Below, piece by piece: positions 12,407 through 24,101 of a stretch of 64,000 nt of DNA. The stretch comes from Nageia nagi. Taxonomy: Eukaryota > Pinophyta. The notes below the pieces were generated by a model. That model was not told where the DNA came from. It saw nothing but the letters and a program-made list of their open reading frames with translations, and searched no databases. The stretch is taken from NCBI GenBank assembly GCA_050084985.1, contig JBITNC010000001.1, forward strand, positions 129,766,001 to 129,830,000. The letters are read 5' to 3'. The position numbers were made by a program, and so were the translations under genes. Each line of letters begins with the position of its first letter. Within the stretch, counting starts at the first letter, position 1.

Positions 12407-12830
12407 GTAATTGCTAATTATCTCGTTGATGCTCCATTACAAGATAATAAACCCCTTGTCATTGAATTACCCGATGATGGGGTGTTTCAATTAGATGAAA
12501 TTGAAATACCTGTAGAACCCAAAGATGATTGGGATATGATAATACACTTTGATGGTTCTCGATGTGAACAAGGTGGTGGAGCAGGTGTTGTATTTATAAC
12601 ACCGCAAGGGATCCCTATACCATATTCATTTAAACTAAAAATTTTTGACCAATTTAGTATAGAAGCAGCACCAAGATCTTCTAATAGATGTGTAGATGCT
12701 ATGGCTTCTATTGGATCTCTTATCCCAGAAGATCCTAAAAAATTTTCAATTCAAGTTGAAATAATTCAATTGTCTCAATCATCATTACAACAGGAAGATG
12801 AAGAAAAAAGTGTATTAAATATTGACATAA
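12407..12830 (+). pseudogene. Element B second RNase H with internal deletion
   Basis: In the RT frame, after a TAA, the sequence reads IIHFDGSRCEQGGGAGVVF, the first strand with its catalytic Asp. It then jumps from KLKIFD straight to a late segment ending PRSSNRCVDAMASIG. Element A, at 20960-21180, retains the missing middle (about 55-60 residues with the catalytic Glu and the next Asp position). The core of this domain is therefore deleted here without loss of frame. Confidence 0.75.
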
Positions 12831-14105
12831 CTGATAAAGATAATTGGTACAAAGAATTGATAGATTTTTTAAAATTTGGAACTCTTCCTGAAAACCTTAA
12901 TAAATCATCACGACGAGCTTTTAAAATTAAAGCAACTAAATATTGTTTGATAGGAGATATCTTGCATTGATGAAATTTCAATGGTATTTTACTCAAATGT
13001 CTTGAATGAAATGATATTAAAAAAGCTATATCCTCCGCCCATGATGGAACATGCGGAGGACATTTTAATGGTGTTGCGATTGTAAAATGATTAATACGAA
13101 TGGGGTATTATTGGCCAACTATGGAAAAATATTGTTGTGAATATGTTAAAAAATGTTTTAAATGTCAACAATATGCTCATTTATTTTCACAACCATCTCA
13201 AGAACTACATCCTATACAATCACTTTGGTCATTCTCTAAATGGGCATTAGATTTAATAGGACAAATTACACCTACATCTTCTGGTGGACACAAGTTCATC
13301 ATTATAGTAATTGAATATTTTACTAAATGGGTAGAGGCTATTCCCATGACTTCCACCACTGGTTCAAGAATTGTTGAATTTATAGAAAACTATGTTATAT
13401 GTAGATTCGACATACTGAACCAATTAATTACGGATAATGGAAAAAATTTTAAAAATAAGGATGTAAAACAATTATGTGATAAGTATCAAATTAAACAAAG
13501 TTTTTTCCACTCCATATTATCCACAAGGTAATGGACAGGCAGAGGCTACTAATAAAACTATTCAGAATATCTTAGCAAAAATAGTAAATGATTCTCATAG
13601 AGATTGGCATATGCAAATACCAAAAGCTTTATGGGCTTATCATACTAGTGTACGCACTCTTATTGGGGTAATACCATTCTCTTTAGTATATGGAACAGAA
13701 GCCATTCTACCCATAGAACTTGAGATACCATCCCTTAGAGTAAATCTAAGTGAGAAAAATTTCGATGAAGAAGCAAGACAAACTTGCTTAGATTAGTTAT
13801 TGCTTTTAGATGAAAAATGTATTAATGCTTTAGAGCATATGCGTGTTTATCAGAAGAGGATAAAATGAGCTTTTGATAAAAGGGCTCTAATTCGTGAGTT
13901 CAAGATAGGTGATTTGGTTTTAAAAGAAAATCAACAAACTTCATGAATAGAATGACAGCTTAGAGACAAGTTTGCTCCAAATTGGTTAGGACCATATATC
14001 ATTAAGAAAAAATTTGGTAAAGGAACTTATCATTTATCATATTTAGAAGGAAATGAAGAGCGTGAACCTATAAATATCATGCATCTTCGACCCTTTTATA
14101 CATAA
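12831..14105 (+). pseudogene. Element B integrase
   Basis: The zinc-binding part near 13030-13160 has SAHDGTCGGHF and KKCFKCQQYA (His-His-Cys-Cys). The catalytic core has ALDLIG (first Asp) and LITDNGKNF (second Asp). After a frameshift near 13500 it has QGNGQAEATNKTIQN (Glu). The C-terminal part (ALIREFKIGDLVLKE, then APNWLGPYII and INIMHLRPFY) ends at about 14103. The frameshift and several stops prevent a functional enzyme. Confidence 0.9.
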
Positions 14106-14195
14106 AAATAAAAATAAAAAAGGTGTACATTAGTCTTCTTTTGTTTTATTTTATTGTTAAAATAATAAATAAATAAAAGTATTAATATTTGTTAA

Positions 14196-15239
14196 GTGTT
14201 AATGATTAAAATGGAAAAGATGAATCTGGTAAAGGAATTTGCTGAAGGTGGCATAGAGCAACCACAAGTACGATTTCCACCGCCAAGATATCCAGGTGAT
14301 TTAGCATTAACATATTTAAATCATAGATTTGATTTTAATCTCTTAAATTATTTACGATTGACTATTGATGAACAATTTGAGAGAACACACCATATGTTTT
14401 GTGGTATAAATAATGGTTGGGAAGTCACTTTTTGTGGATATGAAGCTGGCATTATTTTAGATCCACAAATCTATTTCACCCATATGGAAAGAATATCACA
14501 AGAAATAACAACCTTCTACCTACAATGGCCTTATGGAATACCGAGAATCTTCATAAATTTTCAATTAACTGAGTATTCACTCCTTTTAGCTAGGCTAAAA
14601 TACATTAAACAATTAACCAAAAGCCTAGAATGGATAGATAAAATTTTACATTATTTACCTCATAAAAGGGTGATTTATGATTTTTCAAACACTTTTGTGA
14701 CTTTTCCTTCTAGAATGTTACAACAACAATATAGGCAAACTCACAGATTTCTTCACATGCAAATGTGACACACAATTTGGAAATAAAGATTGGAGAAAAG
14801 GCAAGCTTATCATATTACCAAGCTTAAAATGATAAATCAAATAAGGGTTAGAAATGAGATTATCGAAAAACTATCAAAAAGACATAGAGTACATAATAAT
14901 GGAAGTTATCTTCTAGGGTTCAAAAGTAGGTATGACAAAGATCTCTTTATGAAAGTTATTCGTAATGTTCCTACTCCTTTGTATTCAAATATCTTTTCCA
15001 TGCCTATTGAAATACAACAAAAAATGGCCTTGACATTCTATGATACACGTGAATCTTACGGTTGGGATGTCAAAGTAAATGGATATCAAGCTATTGTTTG
15101 TATCAACACATTTGAGTTATGGTGTTCTCCTAACTCAGAATATGATTTAATGATATATTTCTATCTTTTGTGGCCTATAGAAAAGCCCAAAATAATAGTT
15201 GATTGTACTCACAACCTGACTTTAAAACATCGAGAATAA
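14196..15239 (+). pseudogene. Element B extra ORF downstream of pol: unrecognised protein with a tandemly duplicated domain
   Basis: Two open stretches in one frame (14196-14768, 190 aa; 14790-15239, 149 aa) are separated only by a TGA and a TAA. They were probably one protein of about 345 aa. Each half carries GW[ED]V, three residues later a GY[EQ]A, exactly 23 residues, then YL[QL]WP, then P[RK]I followed by hydrophobic residues. The two halves are therefore a diverged internal duplication. I see no signal peptide, membrane helix, zinc finger or catalytic motif, so it does not look like an envelope gene. It lies between integrase and the antisense PMD gene. I do not recognise the family. 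Confidence 0.6.
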
Positions 15240-17337
15240 ATCATCTCAATCACATAAACCATAACATTTGAACACTTAGATTATTGTGTTCTAGAAATCT
15301 ATCATAATCAAGTGGTATTAGATTTTAGTTTTTTGTTTAGTTCAACACATTGTTCATTTAATCCTGATGCAATTCAAACTTGATTTGAATGCGTCATGAA
15401 TAGATTCCCTAGAAGAATATAAAAAAAATTTAAAATTATAAATTATAAAATCCTAAAAAATTGAAAATTATAAAACACATAAAAATTATAAAATTATAAA
15501 ATCTACTTAGATGGAAACATCTAGAGGTCACTTGGCAATTGGGTGCCCTGCCCTTGTATGATGTAAATATATGTTACATGTCATTGTAAAAGTGATTATC
15601 CAGTAAATGTGTAATGTGTGAAAAGGTCATCTTATAATAATCTCCTTATTATCACTACATTCACTTTGTCTTTTCTTTCATAAGGAAATGATATACCATA
15701 GATGATAGAAAAACATAAAGTTTGTGTTTGAAGGAAAATCTAAAAACTCCAAACACTTACGACATTAAAAAATTCTAAGACATTAAGAGTGAAAGTTATG
15801 TGTCTATCCTATTATTCACTTCATCTCGAACCCAAGAATAAAAAAAAAAAGGGTAAAAAAAAAATACTACATTACATCAATGATTCTTGGGTGATTACAA
15901 TATCCTCTATCAGGGCTATGGATGCTTGACTGGTAGTAGAGCAAGGTTGTAGCAGATCGAGGGGTTAATCCTCATCGAGGCTATGTATGCCTGTCTGGCA
16001 ATGAGGCATATCTTACGAGTGGTGATATGTCCATTTTGGTTAGCGACCTTCTTTCCTATGTACCTCTATACGTTTCATATGGATAGACTAGCTTATTAAT
16101 GTCTCTAAGATATTTCATCTCAAATGATCTAAGAAGGGAAATGAATCTCATTACACACACTGGAGTTTATAGATTTTTTATCAACATATAACAATATTGT
16201 TTGATATCATCTTAGGTTATTAGATCTTGAAATAAAGAAAGATAAGGTAGATGTTATAATAACTTGGTTATTAATCCAAAATCACCTAATCGTTTATCAT
16301 AGTTTGTATTTTGTTTGTGTTTAAAATCATTTGTGTCATTTTGTTAAACCCATTCCTTTTGAGAATATCATTACCGTTGAACATTATTAAAATTGCTTTT
16401 CTTTGGAAAGGATAAGAATGATTATTTATTGTTCCCCTGACCAAGATAAAGTTAATGTTCATAAACCTCCAAAATCACTTAATCTTTTGTCATAATTTGT
16501 ATTTTGTTTGTGTTTAGAATCATTTGTATCATTTTGTTAAACCCATTTTTACTATTATCTATTACCTTTGAACATTATTAAAATTTGCTTTTCTTTGGAA
16601 AGGATAAGAATGATTATTTATTGTTCCCCTAACCAAGATAAAGTTAATGTTCATATGCATTCATAAGTCACTAGTTTGTCATGTCAAGAAGTTTATTGTA
16701 AAATTGCCAAGTACGGAAGATGATGCATCTGATTCCACAAAAATATAATAAAAATATGTTCTTAAATAACTTAACTTATTTAAACAACTATGTTATTCCA
16801 CGTTATCAATAACTTAAATTAACTTAACTTATTAAAATTATAAATTAGATTTATTGTTAATAGCAACTATAATCATACTTATTACCAAATTAATTTTGAG
16901 ATTAGTAATACCATCAAACTAATTTGTTGATATATGTTATATATTTTATCATTATTTAAAAATTATAAAAAGTATCCTCGAAATTATACATCATACATTC
17001 CATAATTATATCTATGCATCATACATTTTGAAAATTACATCTATCATTAACATCTATTCATCATCAAGTAATTGAAAGACAATTATGATTATTATAATTT
17101 ACATAACATCACATTATACCTATTTTATCATAAATCTATATATAGTATGAAAGCTCATGCATCAAAAATCATACAAGTACCATAAATATCAAAGATCTAT
17201 CTATCTATATATACATCATAATAGTCCATCAAAAGGTCATCATAACATCATGAATCATAAAATAAAACTACATGGGTCCAATAACCTCATAAGCATATAA
17301 AAAAAAAAAGGTAACATCATGAAAAAAGGTATCCTCA
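15240..17337 (+). other. Element B non-coding 3' region
   Basis: This is very AT-rich sequence without a coding frame. A stretch at about 15790-16020 (around CTTGGGTGATTACAATATCC) reappears in reverse complement at about 60360-60630. That links element B to element C. A two-unit tandem repeat lies inside and is listed separately. Confidence 0.6.
16275..16656 (+). repeat. Two-copy tandem repeat, about 192 bp period
   Basis: Both units contain TTTGTATTTTGTTTGTG (16303 and 16496) and CCAAGATAAAGTTAATG (16441 and 16633), giving a 192-193 bp period. The copies differ at a modest number of positions. Confidence 0.85.
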
Positions 17338-17899
17338 AGGACTACCCCAACCACTGCCTTGTCTGCTAGGACTACTCGATCACCTCCACCGTCTACTAGT
17401 CTCTCTGGTACCCTAACCTAGAGGAGTAGTGCCTACAGATCCTATAGGACTACCCAGATGCTGAGCTCCTCATAACTCAGATGAACCAACAACACCTAAG
17501 GGAGATACCTAGGGTGTGCCACTCCTACTAGAAAAACCTTGTGACCTTTGAGTCCTACCTGGAGATCCAACTATGCCCTATGCATTGCTGCCTATCTGAT
17601 ATGTTGAGATATCTATAGGCATATAACTATCTGGAGGTATAGGATAATGAGCCCTAGGAGTAAAAGTGGGAACACCTATCAACCATGTCTATACTATACC
17701 ATTATAAAAATCTTGTTACTGATAAATGCAATAACTAAAAACTAAAGAACCACCTCCAAAAGTAGATGTTGCTTTTAACTGATGAGCCTAAGCTCCCTGT
17801 AAAGAAGAATGAGCCTCATCTCTCTCCTATCTGTATCTATCTCGCTTAGCCCTATACCTGTACATGTACGAGTTGGCCTATGCCAATTGGTATCTCAGC

Positions 17900-19697
17900 T
17901 CATAAATATCTCCTAGCAAAGTATCAATGCTAGGAACCTATGTAGTAGGAGCCTCCTCGACTTTGCATGCAACCTCTGGGGTAGCTCCCTCCTCACCTAC
18001 ACCCATAGCCTCCTCCTCAGGAGCTAACTCCTCAAGAGCATCTACCATGACCTCCTCACCGATAGCCTCCTCTCCTGTAGCCTTTGCTCCTGTAGGATCC
18101 TTGCCTACCTCTCCCTCTCCTGCTACCACACCCAACTCCTCAACAACATTAACATGCTGATGAATGCATTAACCCTCCAATCTGCCCTCTAGGCCATCAT
18201 CTCCCTCCTCCCACCAGGCCCTGAATGCCTCAAATACCCCAATGTCATCCTCCCTGATATCACCCTCCAATGATCCCTCCTCCTGAGTAGGATCAGGCTC
18301 TGCATAAACCAATGACTATATACCATCTGTTGAGATAGTGCCCTCATGCTGATATGGCACTGATGGTGCAGGCACATCTTAAACTAAGTGTAAAAAATCT
18401 ACTCGATGACCACTCAAAACATGTGGCTACCAAATACCAGTAAGCTCAACTATAAGCTCTCCCTAGATGGGATACAAATGGTAAGGTTTGAATCTCACTT
18501 GATCTGGAATCAAGTGACTAATCATGTGGTGATAATAACTCACATCTCAATGAACTCCATCTGATGGATGAATATAAAAATCATCATGCCATCTGACTAT
18601 GCTAGCCTTGTAATCCAAGTGGCTACCAAACCTAGGCATCAGTAATCTTGGAGGATGAGCCATAGCTATATGCTCATAAGCCCATGCCTGCAAGGTGACA
18701 GTAATGGATAAAGAGGCCCTATGCCCCTGAGAATAAAAGAATAGCTCTCTGTAAATTTGAGTTAATAGTGTAGGTGCCCAAGCATACACTATACCATGCT
18801 GTATCATATCTACAATAATGGGCAATAATGACCATGGAAATCTCCCACTACCAGTATCGGGGAGAGCATAACACTATACTAAACCCATCAAGTATGAAAA
18901 ATAGATTGCCCCCTGCTGATCCTCCATCCAATACTGGTAGTATCGGATGCCACCTAAGATTATCTCAGAAACAATAGTATCAACTTGAATGGCCCCATAT
19001 AAATAATAAATAGCAGGTAAAGCTCCTATTCTATCCACCATAGGCAAAATCCTCTGTCCATGAATGGGGAGTCTATACAATCTATGTATATCCTCCACTG
19101 TGATAGTCATCTCCCCTATCGGAAGATGAAAAGTACATGTCACTGCATCCCATCTATCTAACAATGTAGCCAATAAAGGATACTCCTAATGAATGTGACC
19201 CATGTGGGGGCCCACTCCAAAACCAACTGACCTAAAAAAAGTGTGGTCGGTTGGACCTAGAAAATCTCTACCCTCCTGTAGAATCAAGGGATATCTACCT
19301 CGAGGCTCAAAGACGTCTCGAACCTGTGTAATGTTAAAAGGTTCAGCTCAAATAAAAAAAAATGGCATTTCATACTAAAACATCGATGTTTCTAATTTGT
19401 AACACTCAGTCATCGATGTTCGCATTCCAAACACCAATGATTCTATCATCCGTTCGGCCTAGGTCGATGACTGTGGCCGAATTATAAAAATTTTTACAAA
19501 AAATAGAAATAAAAGCCTAATCTACAAATTTTATCTGATAGAAATAATCATAATAACTTCTAAATGTCATTCACGGTTTCAATTTTGAAATTAAATGGTT
19601 AAATTACAAATTATAAATAAAAAATAAAATTATTTCAAAACCCTACCTCTTCCCAGATAGGTCGAGAACGTCCAATGGAGTGTCTACATGGAGGCAT
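17900..19697 (-). pseudogene. Antisense plant-mobile-domain (PMD) gene carried by element B
   Basis: On the strand opposite gag-pol, one frame contains DRWDAVTCTFHLPIGEMTIT and VEDIHRLYRLPIHG (19173-19060). This is the signature of the plant mobile domain known from MAIL1/MAIN-type proteins and from retrotransposons. It continues to WHDDFYIHPSDGVH (about 18550) and an acidic Glu/Gly/Ala-rich tail (18135-17938) in the same frame. A candidate first exon is ATG 19697 to 19647 (17 codons), followed by a GTAGGG donor. A CAG acceptor at 19324 rejoins in phase. In-frame stops (for example near 19190 and 18850) make it a pseudogene. The intron is inferred, supported by the same donor in the element C copy. 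Confidence 0.75.
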
Positions 19698-20384
19698 GGT
19701 GATTGTAATGAATATCAATAGCTGTAAATCAACAAAATCGCAATGGGAACTGGTTCTGGCTAACAATGAAAGTGACAACTGAAAAAAGAAATGAATAAGA
19801 AAAATTTAAAACTTTTTCTTTTTTATCTAATGGATAAACGCCGATGACTGGAGGATGGATGCCGGTGATCGCCACTAAATGCCGGTGATTGTAAGTGAAA
19901 TGTTGCATTTGGGAATAGTCATGAGAATATTAAAAATTTCTTAAAATAATCATAAATTGGTCAAGAAAATTAAAAAATGATAAAATGTGATGTATCATTG
20001 CTACAGGAGATCATCTTGAAACCCCGTTGTTGGGACAAAGGATAACACCATCAAAACTCATATACTAAAGAAGACTTATATGGTACATGTGTGCTTAGAC
20101 ATGCAAAATGACATAATAAAAATGTCATGCAACTATCACACAAGCTCAACACATTGTCATACCGAAAATAGTCACTTCTGAAGTATATTCAAATTTGTTT
20201 TCGAAACTACATCAAATGTTAAAAGAAAACACATTTTATCATAATTTGATAAATCAAAATTTTGATTCATCTAAGAAATTGAGTCAAAACTTATATCATA
20301 AAAAAGCAACAACAAATAATCAAGCAACAAAGCTTCTCATTCTATATTTTTGAAATTATCAACCGTATTTTCGATTGATAATTC

Positions 20385-20398
20385 AAAAAGGGGCAAAA
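20385..20398 (+). other. Element B polypurine tract
   Basis: AAAAAGGGGCAAAA lies directly before the 3' LTR (TG at 20399). Element C has the same motif in reverse at about 42250-42265. It is the plus-strand priming site. Confidence 0.88.
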
Positions 20399-20933
20399 TG
20401 TAGACACCTAAAAATGTCCCTTTTTAACTAGTAAACATTGAAATAATAGGGACCTACGGTGGCTTTTCACTTCCCCTTACTAGCCTTAGAAAATCTTACT
20501 CAAAAATCTATAAATACAAGCCAATACAAAGCAATAGGGACCCATTTGGACCCCAATTTTTGAAGTAGGGTAATGTTGCCAAAATCTTGTGAGCTCATAC
20601 CTTTTATTGTTTTATGCTAGTTTCAATTTAATATATGTCATACATAGATGCTTTGACGTTATTGTCTTTTGCATGTGTATAGGATTTACAGGTTTTCCAC
20701 ATCAAGGAGACAAGCAAGCAAATCAAAAACAATGAAGATCTAATACTCTCATTTTGGCAAATGGCATTTGTAAAAGTCCCTTCCAAGGGCAAATTGTAGT
20801 TTGAGTTGAAAATCAATATCAATTTACAATTACAACATTTCTACCTATTTTACATAATTTGAGGTTTAGTGAAAATTTAAGAATAATTATATTTTATGTT
20901 ATTCTACATTCCAGCTCTATTTTCACTGCAACA
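20399..20933 (+). repeat. Element B 3' LTR (535 bp, internally deleted)
   Basis: It starts TGTAGACACCTAAAAATG and ends CACTGCAACA. It aligns to the 5' LTR but jumps from AACATTGAAATA to GACCTACGGTGGC, losing about 320 bp. A CT-rich region and TATAAATACAAGCC near 20509 may belong to its promoter. It is followed at once by the AACCC duplication. Confidence 0.92.
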
Positions 20934-21345
20934 AACCCTCATGGTGATGTTATCCCTATGTCTTACCATTTAAGTTTTGATTACACTAACAACATGGAAG
21001 AATATGAGGCTCTAATTCTAGGTTTGAAGGCTCTAATACTCTTGAAAGTGAAAAGGATCAAAATATTTGGCAATTCTCAACTCATTATGAAGCAAGTGTC
21101 CAACATATATAACACCAAAGATCCCAAGTTGCAACCATACAAGTAAATGTTGAAGAATCTCATTGTATACTTCAATGAGTATGAAATCAACAACATCCCA
21201 AGAGACAGCAATAAGTATTTTAATACTATGGCTAGTGTCACTTCCCTTGCTCCTATTTCCATAGAGGATGAAGAGATGATTCTCACAATAAAAAATATTG
21301 GTAAGCCTTCCCATGATTTTTTTGTTTAATATTTCATTGAGTATC
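20934..21345 (+). pseudogene. Element A second RNase H, C-terminal piece
   Basis: This stretch resumes the RNase H frame interrupted at 3557. It contains YTNNMEEYEALILGLKAL (catalytic Glu), IKIFGNSQLIMKQV (usual Gly-Asp-Ser-Gln changed to Gly-Asn-Ser-Gln) and PRDSNKYFNTMASVTSLAP (final Asp replaced by Asn). A stop follows YK at 21144. Two catalytic acids are therefore lost. Confidence 0.85.
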
Positions 21346-22470
21346 ATTATTATTTTGCTACTTGTATCAATGCATATGAATGGTATAAAGATGTTTTCAA
21401 TTATCTTAAATATGGTATTATCCCTATTACCTTTGATCATAATACTAGGATTAGAGTTAAAAAACTATTAGGTAAGTATGTCATCTTAGGTGATTTTCTA
21501 TATACAAGGTCATTTTATGGTGTTTTTCTTATATGCTTAATGAGGCATAAAGTAGATATGGACCTTGATCAAGCACATGATGGTGAATGTGGTGGACACT
21601 TTAGTGCTAAATTTGTTTATCAAAAGTTACTTAGAATAGGTTATGATTGACCTATTTTGCTTGAAGATTATGAATTGCATATTATAAAATGTGAACAATT
21701 TCAAACAAATTCTAGTCTTCAATCTTCTCCTTCTCATGATTTGTATTCTATTATATCTCCTTGGTCTTTTTCTACTTGGGCACTTGATTTTATTGTAAAA
21801 TTAACCCTATTTTAAGAAATGGCCATAAGTTTATCATTACAGCTATAGAATATTTCATAAAATGGGTGGAGGATATATCCATGAAATCTACAATAGAAGG
21901 TGAGATTGTTGAATTTCTTATTGAGTTTATCATTTCTACATATGGTGTGCCTTCTAAATTGTTCATAGATAAAGATTGTCATGAACAACTCCCTTATGCT
22001 TTATGGGCCTATAGAACAAGTATAAGGACTTTCATAGGGGCAACTCCTTTCTCTCTAATGTATGGTGATGAATTCGTAGTTCCCCTTAGGCTAGAAATCC
22101 CATCTCTTTTTGTGTCACTAGATGGTCTCATTCCCAATGAAGATAGAAGAAAAGCTAGATTAGCCCAACTAGAGGTAATAGATCAAAAGTGAGTTAATAC
22201 TCTAGAGCACTTCGTGTATACCATTCTAGAATTTAAAAATCCTATAGCAAAAAGATCAAGCCTAAAAAGTTCAAAATTGGTGATCTAATCCTAAAAGAAT
22301 ATATAGCAAACACTTCAGCTTTGGAAAATGAATAGAAGTAAGTTCAAACCTAATTGGATAGGTCCTTACATTATCATTGCAAATTATAGAAAAGTTGTGT
22401 ATAAATCATCAACAATTGATGGTAAATAAGAACACAATCCAATAAATGTTATGCATCTAAAAAATTTATA
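21346..22470 (+). pseudogene. Element A integrase relic with core deletion
   Basis: The zinc-binding segment AHDGECGGHFSAKFVYQK (21570-21625) and the core start STWALDFI (21770s) are recognisable. The stretch 21866-22192 runs from MEDISMKSTIEGEIVEFLIE to KLFIDKDCHEQLPYALWAYR. It jumps from the second catalytic Asp region directly to the segment after the catalytic Glu, so about 80 residues including that Glu are missing. The C-terminal fragment VMHLKNLY near 22450 ends pol. Confidence 0.82.
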
Positions 22471-23308
22471 TGTATGATATTTTTTCATAAAAATTATGCA
22501 TATCTTCATTGTTTCACACTAACATTTTAGGAAAATGAACCTAAAACCTAGTGATTTCATTGCATACCTAGTGACACCACTAGATTCTATTAATCCAAAA
22601 AGTTCCAAAATCAATCATCTTTTCCATATCATAGTAAATCAACAAAAAAGATATTTCATCCTTTACTTTCATTTTATTTTCATAAAAATTTTCTTATCAA
22701 GAATGCTTATCAAAATATGTAAATATGGTATTTCATTTTTGTTCATATCATTGGCCTCTTTTGTCAGGAAGGGGAACTCTTATCAAAAAATCCATGGCAA
22801 CATGGTGGTTTGAGAAATCAAGATGATCATTCTTATCATTTGACACCTTTATAAGGAAGGATCAAGCTTATCATTTGGTATCTTGTAAGGAAGGACCATT
22901 CATATCAAAATCCATTGAAATATTGTGGCTTGGGAAACCAATCTAATCAATCCAAACTATTTATCATCTTCATCTTGGTGGGTAAGTCAACAAGGAAATT
23001 TTTTCCTCTCTTGTCATACTTTATGTATGATGTTTGTATTTGAGATATATTATGTAAAATGTTTCCTATTTAATCTCTTTTCAAGTACCTTTTTCTTTAC
23101 CTTGGATTGCTCCTATTATGATAGGTCCATCATGTCACAACCAATTCAAATAGGGGACATAACATACGAAAAACTAGGGCATCTAAAGCTATCACCATGT
23201 CACAACTTTTTAGAAAGTATTTTCTTGCTTATCTTGTTATACTTTGAATTCATGTTTTTGATTTTCTTTTGTCTTAAAAGAATCAAAATATATTCAAATT
23301 GGGGCATT
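22471..23308 (+). other. Element A 3' non-coding region and polypurine tract
   Basis: No coding frame is convincing. Short direct repeats of CTTATCATTTG and AAGGAAGGA occur at 22830-22900. The end, TTCAAATTGGGGCATT (23293-23308), occupies the place of element B's polypurine tract and precedes a TG. Confidence 0.5.
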
Positions 23309-24101
23309 TGTTAACACCTAAAAAGGAATTTTGATTTAATTAAAATACCTTTTATATATTTGAAATAATTTATTTAATTATTTAAATAAATGCTTTTTTC
23401 CATGTTCACTCTCATCTAACTTTATTTTTTGTGGTAAAAGGTTGACTTGGCATCACAATAGCCTAAGGAGGATCCTTAGCACTAGACTTGTTGCCTATAA
23501 AGGTGGAGGGGTTTTGTATGATCAAATATATAACATGACATGACATAATCTTGAATCCTTAATAGGTAGTAATATACTTGTGTCAATATTGTTTGATGTT
23601 TCTAAATACCACCTATCATATTTGGATTTTGTTATACTCTAATATATGCATTATTGCAATCTATTATCCCTTATCAATCAATATTAGACCCATTAAAGGT
23701 GGGACAACAACATGGAGAGAAAGGGTGAAGCATTTTGGAATGGTAATTGCACATTATCATTAGGTTTCTAGTGCCTCTGCTAGGTTAAAGGTTGGATTGG
23801 TGGCTTTATATTTTATGGAAAATCATTGTTCATTCTCTTTCAATCGAATTTCACCTTTATTTATTATTATAGGTAAAGTATAAGTTGGTATCTTCCTTTA
23901 ATTCAGTTTTGATAAGTTAAGGTCAAGTGGGTCATTGTCATCTTTCATGTCATCAATTTCCTACCTTTCATAGTTATTTGGATAATTTAATTAATTTGTA
24001 TATACCTAATAATTATTATTTTTGGTTATAACAATTGGAGATGGTGTGGGTTCATCCCACAACCCTCACCTTCCAAAGGAGCTTCCTAAGAGGTGTCTAC
24101 A
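23309..24101 (+). repeat. Element A putative 3' LTR (about 793 bp)
   Basis: It starts TGTTAACACCTAAAA, like element B's TGTAGACACCTAAAA, directly after a polypurine tract. The right end is placed at AGGTGTCTACA (24091-24101), an imperfect inverted match to the start. CTATAAAGG at 23493 could be its TATA box. The 5' copy is outside the window, so the right boundary is tentative. Confidence 0.5.

Larger units (their letters stand above)
3558..20933 (+). mobile_element. Element B: 17.4 kb Tat-like Ty3/gypsy retrotransposon
   Basis: The element is bounded by LTRs and a 5-bp duplication. In order it carries a PBS-like site, a long repeat-bearing leader, an upstream coiled-coil coding region, gag, protease, G-patch, RT-RNase H, second RNase H, integrase, an extra sense ORF with a duplicated domain, an antisense plant-mobile-domain gene, PPT and 3' LTR. 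The second RNase H, the G-patch and the extra ORFs place it in the Tat/Ogre branch. It is not functional: gag-pol carries many stops and one clear frameshift near 13.5 kb. Confidence 0.92.

Noticed and set aside
14196-15239. Envelope-like gene
   Set aside because: Position fits env, but there is no signal peptide, transmembrane helix or glycosylation-rich ectodomain.
17927-18160. Ser/Ala/Pro-rich + strand frame
   Set aside because: It is the antisense reading of the acidic tail of the PMD gene on the minus strand.
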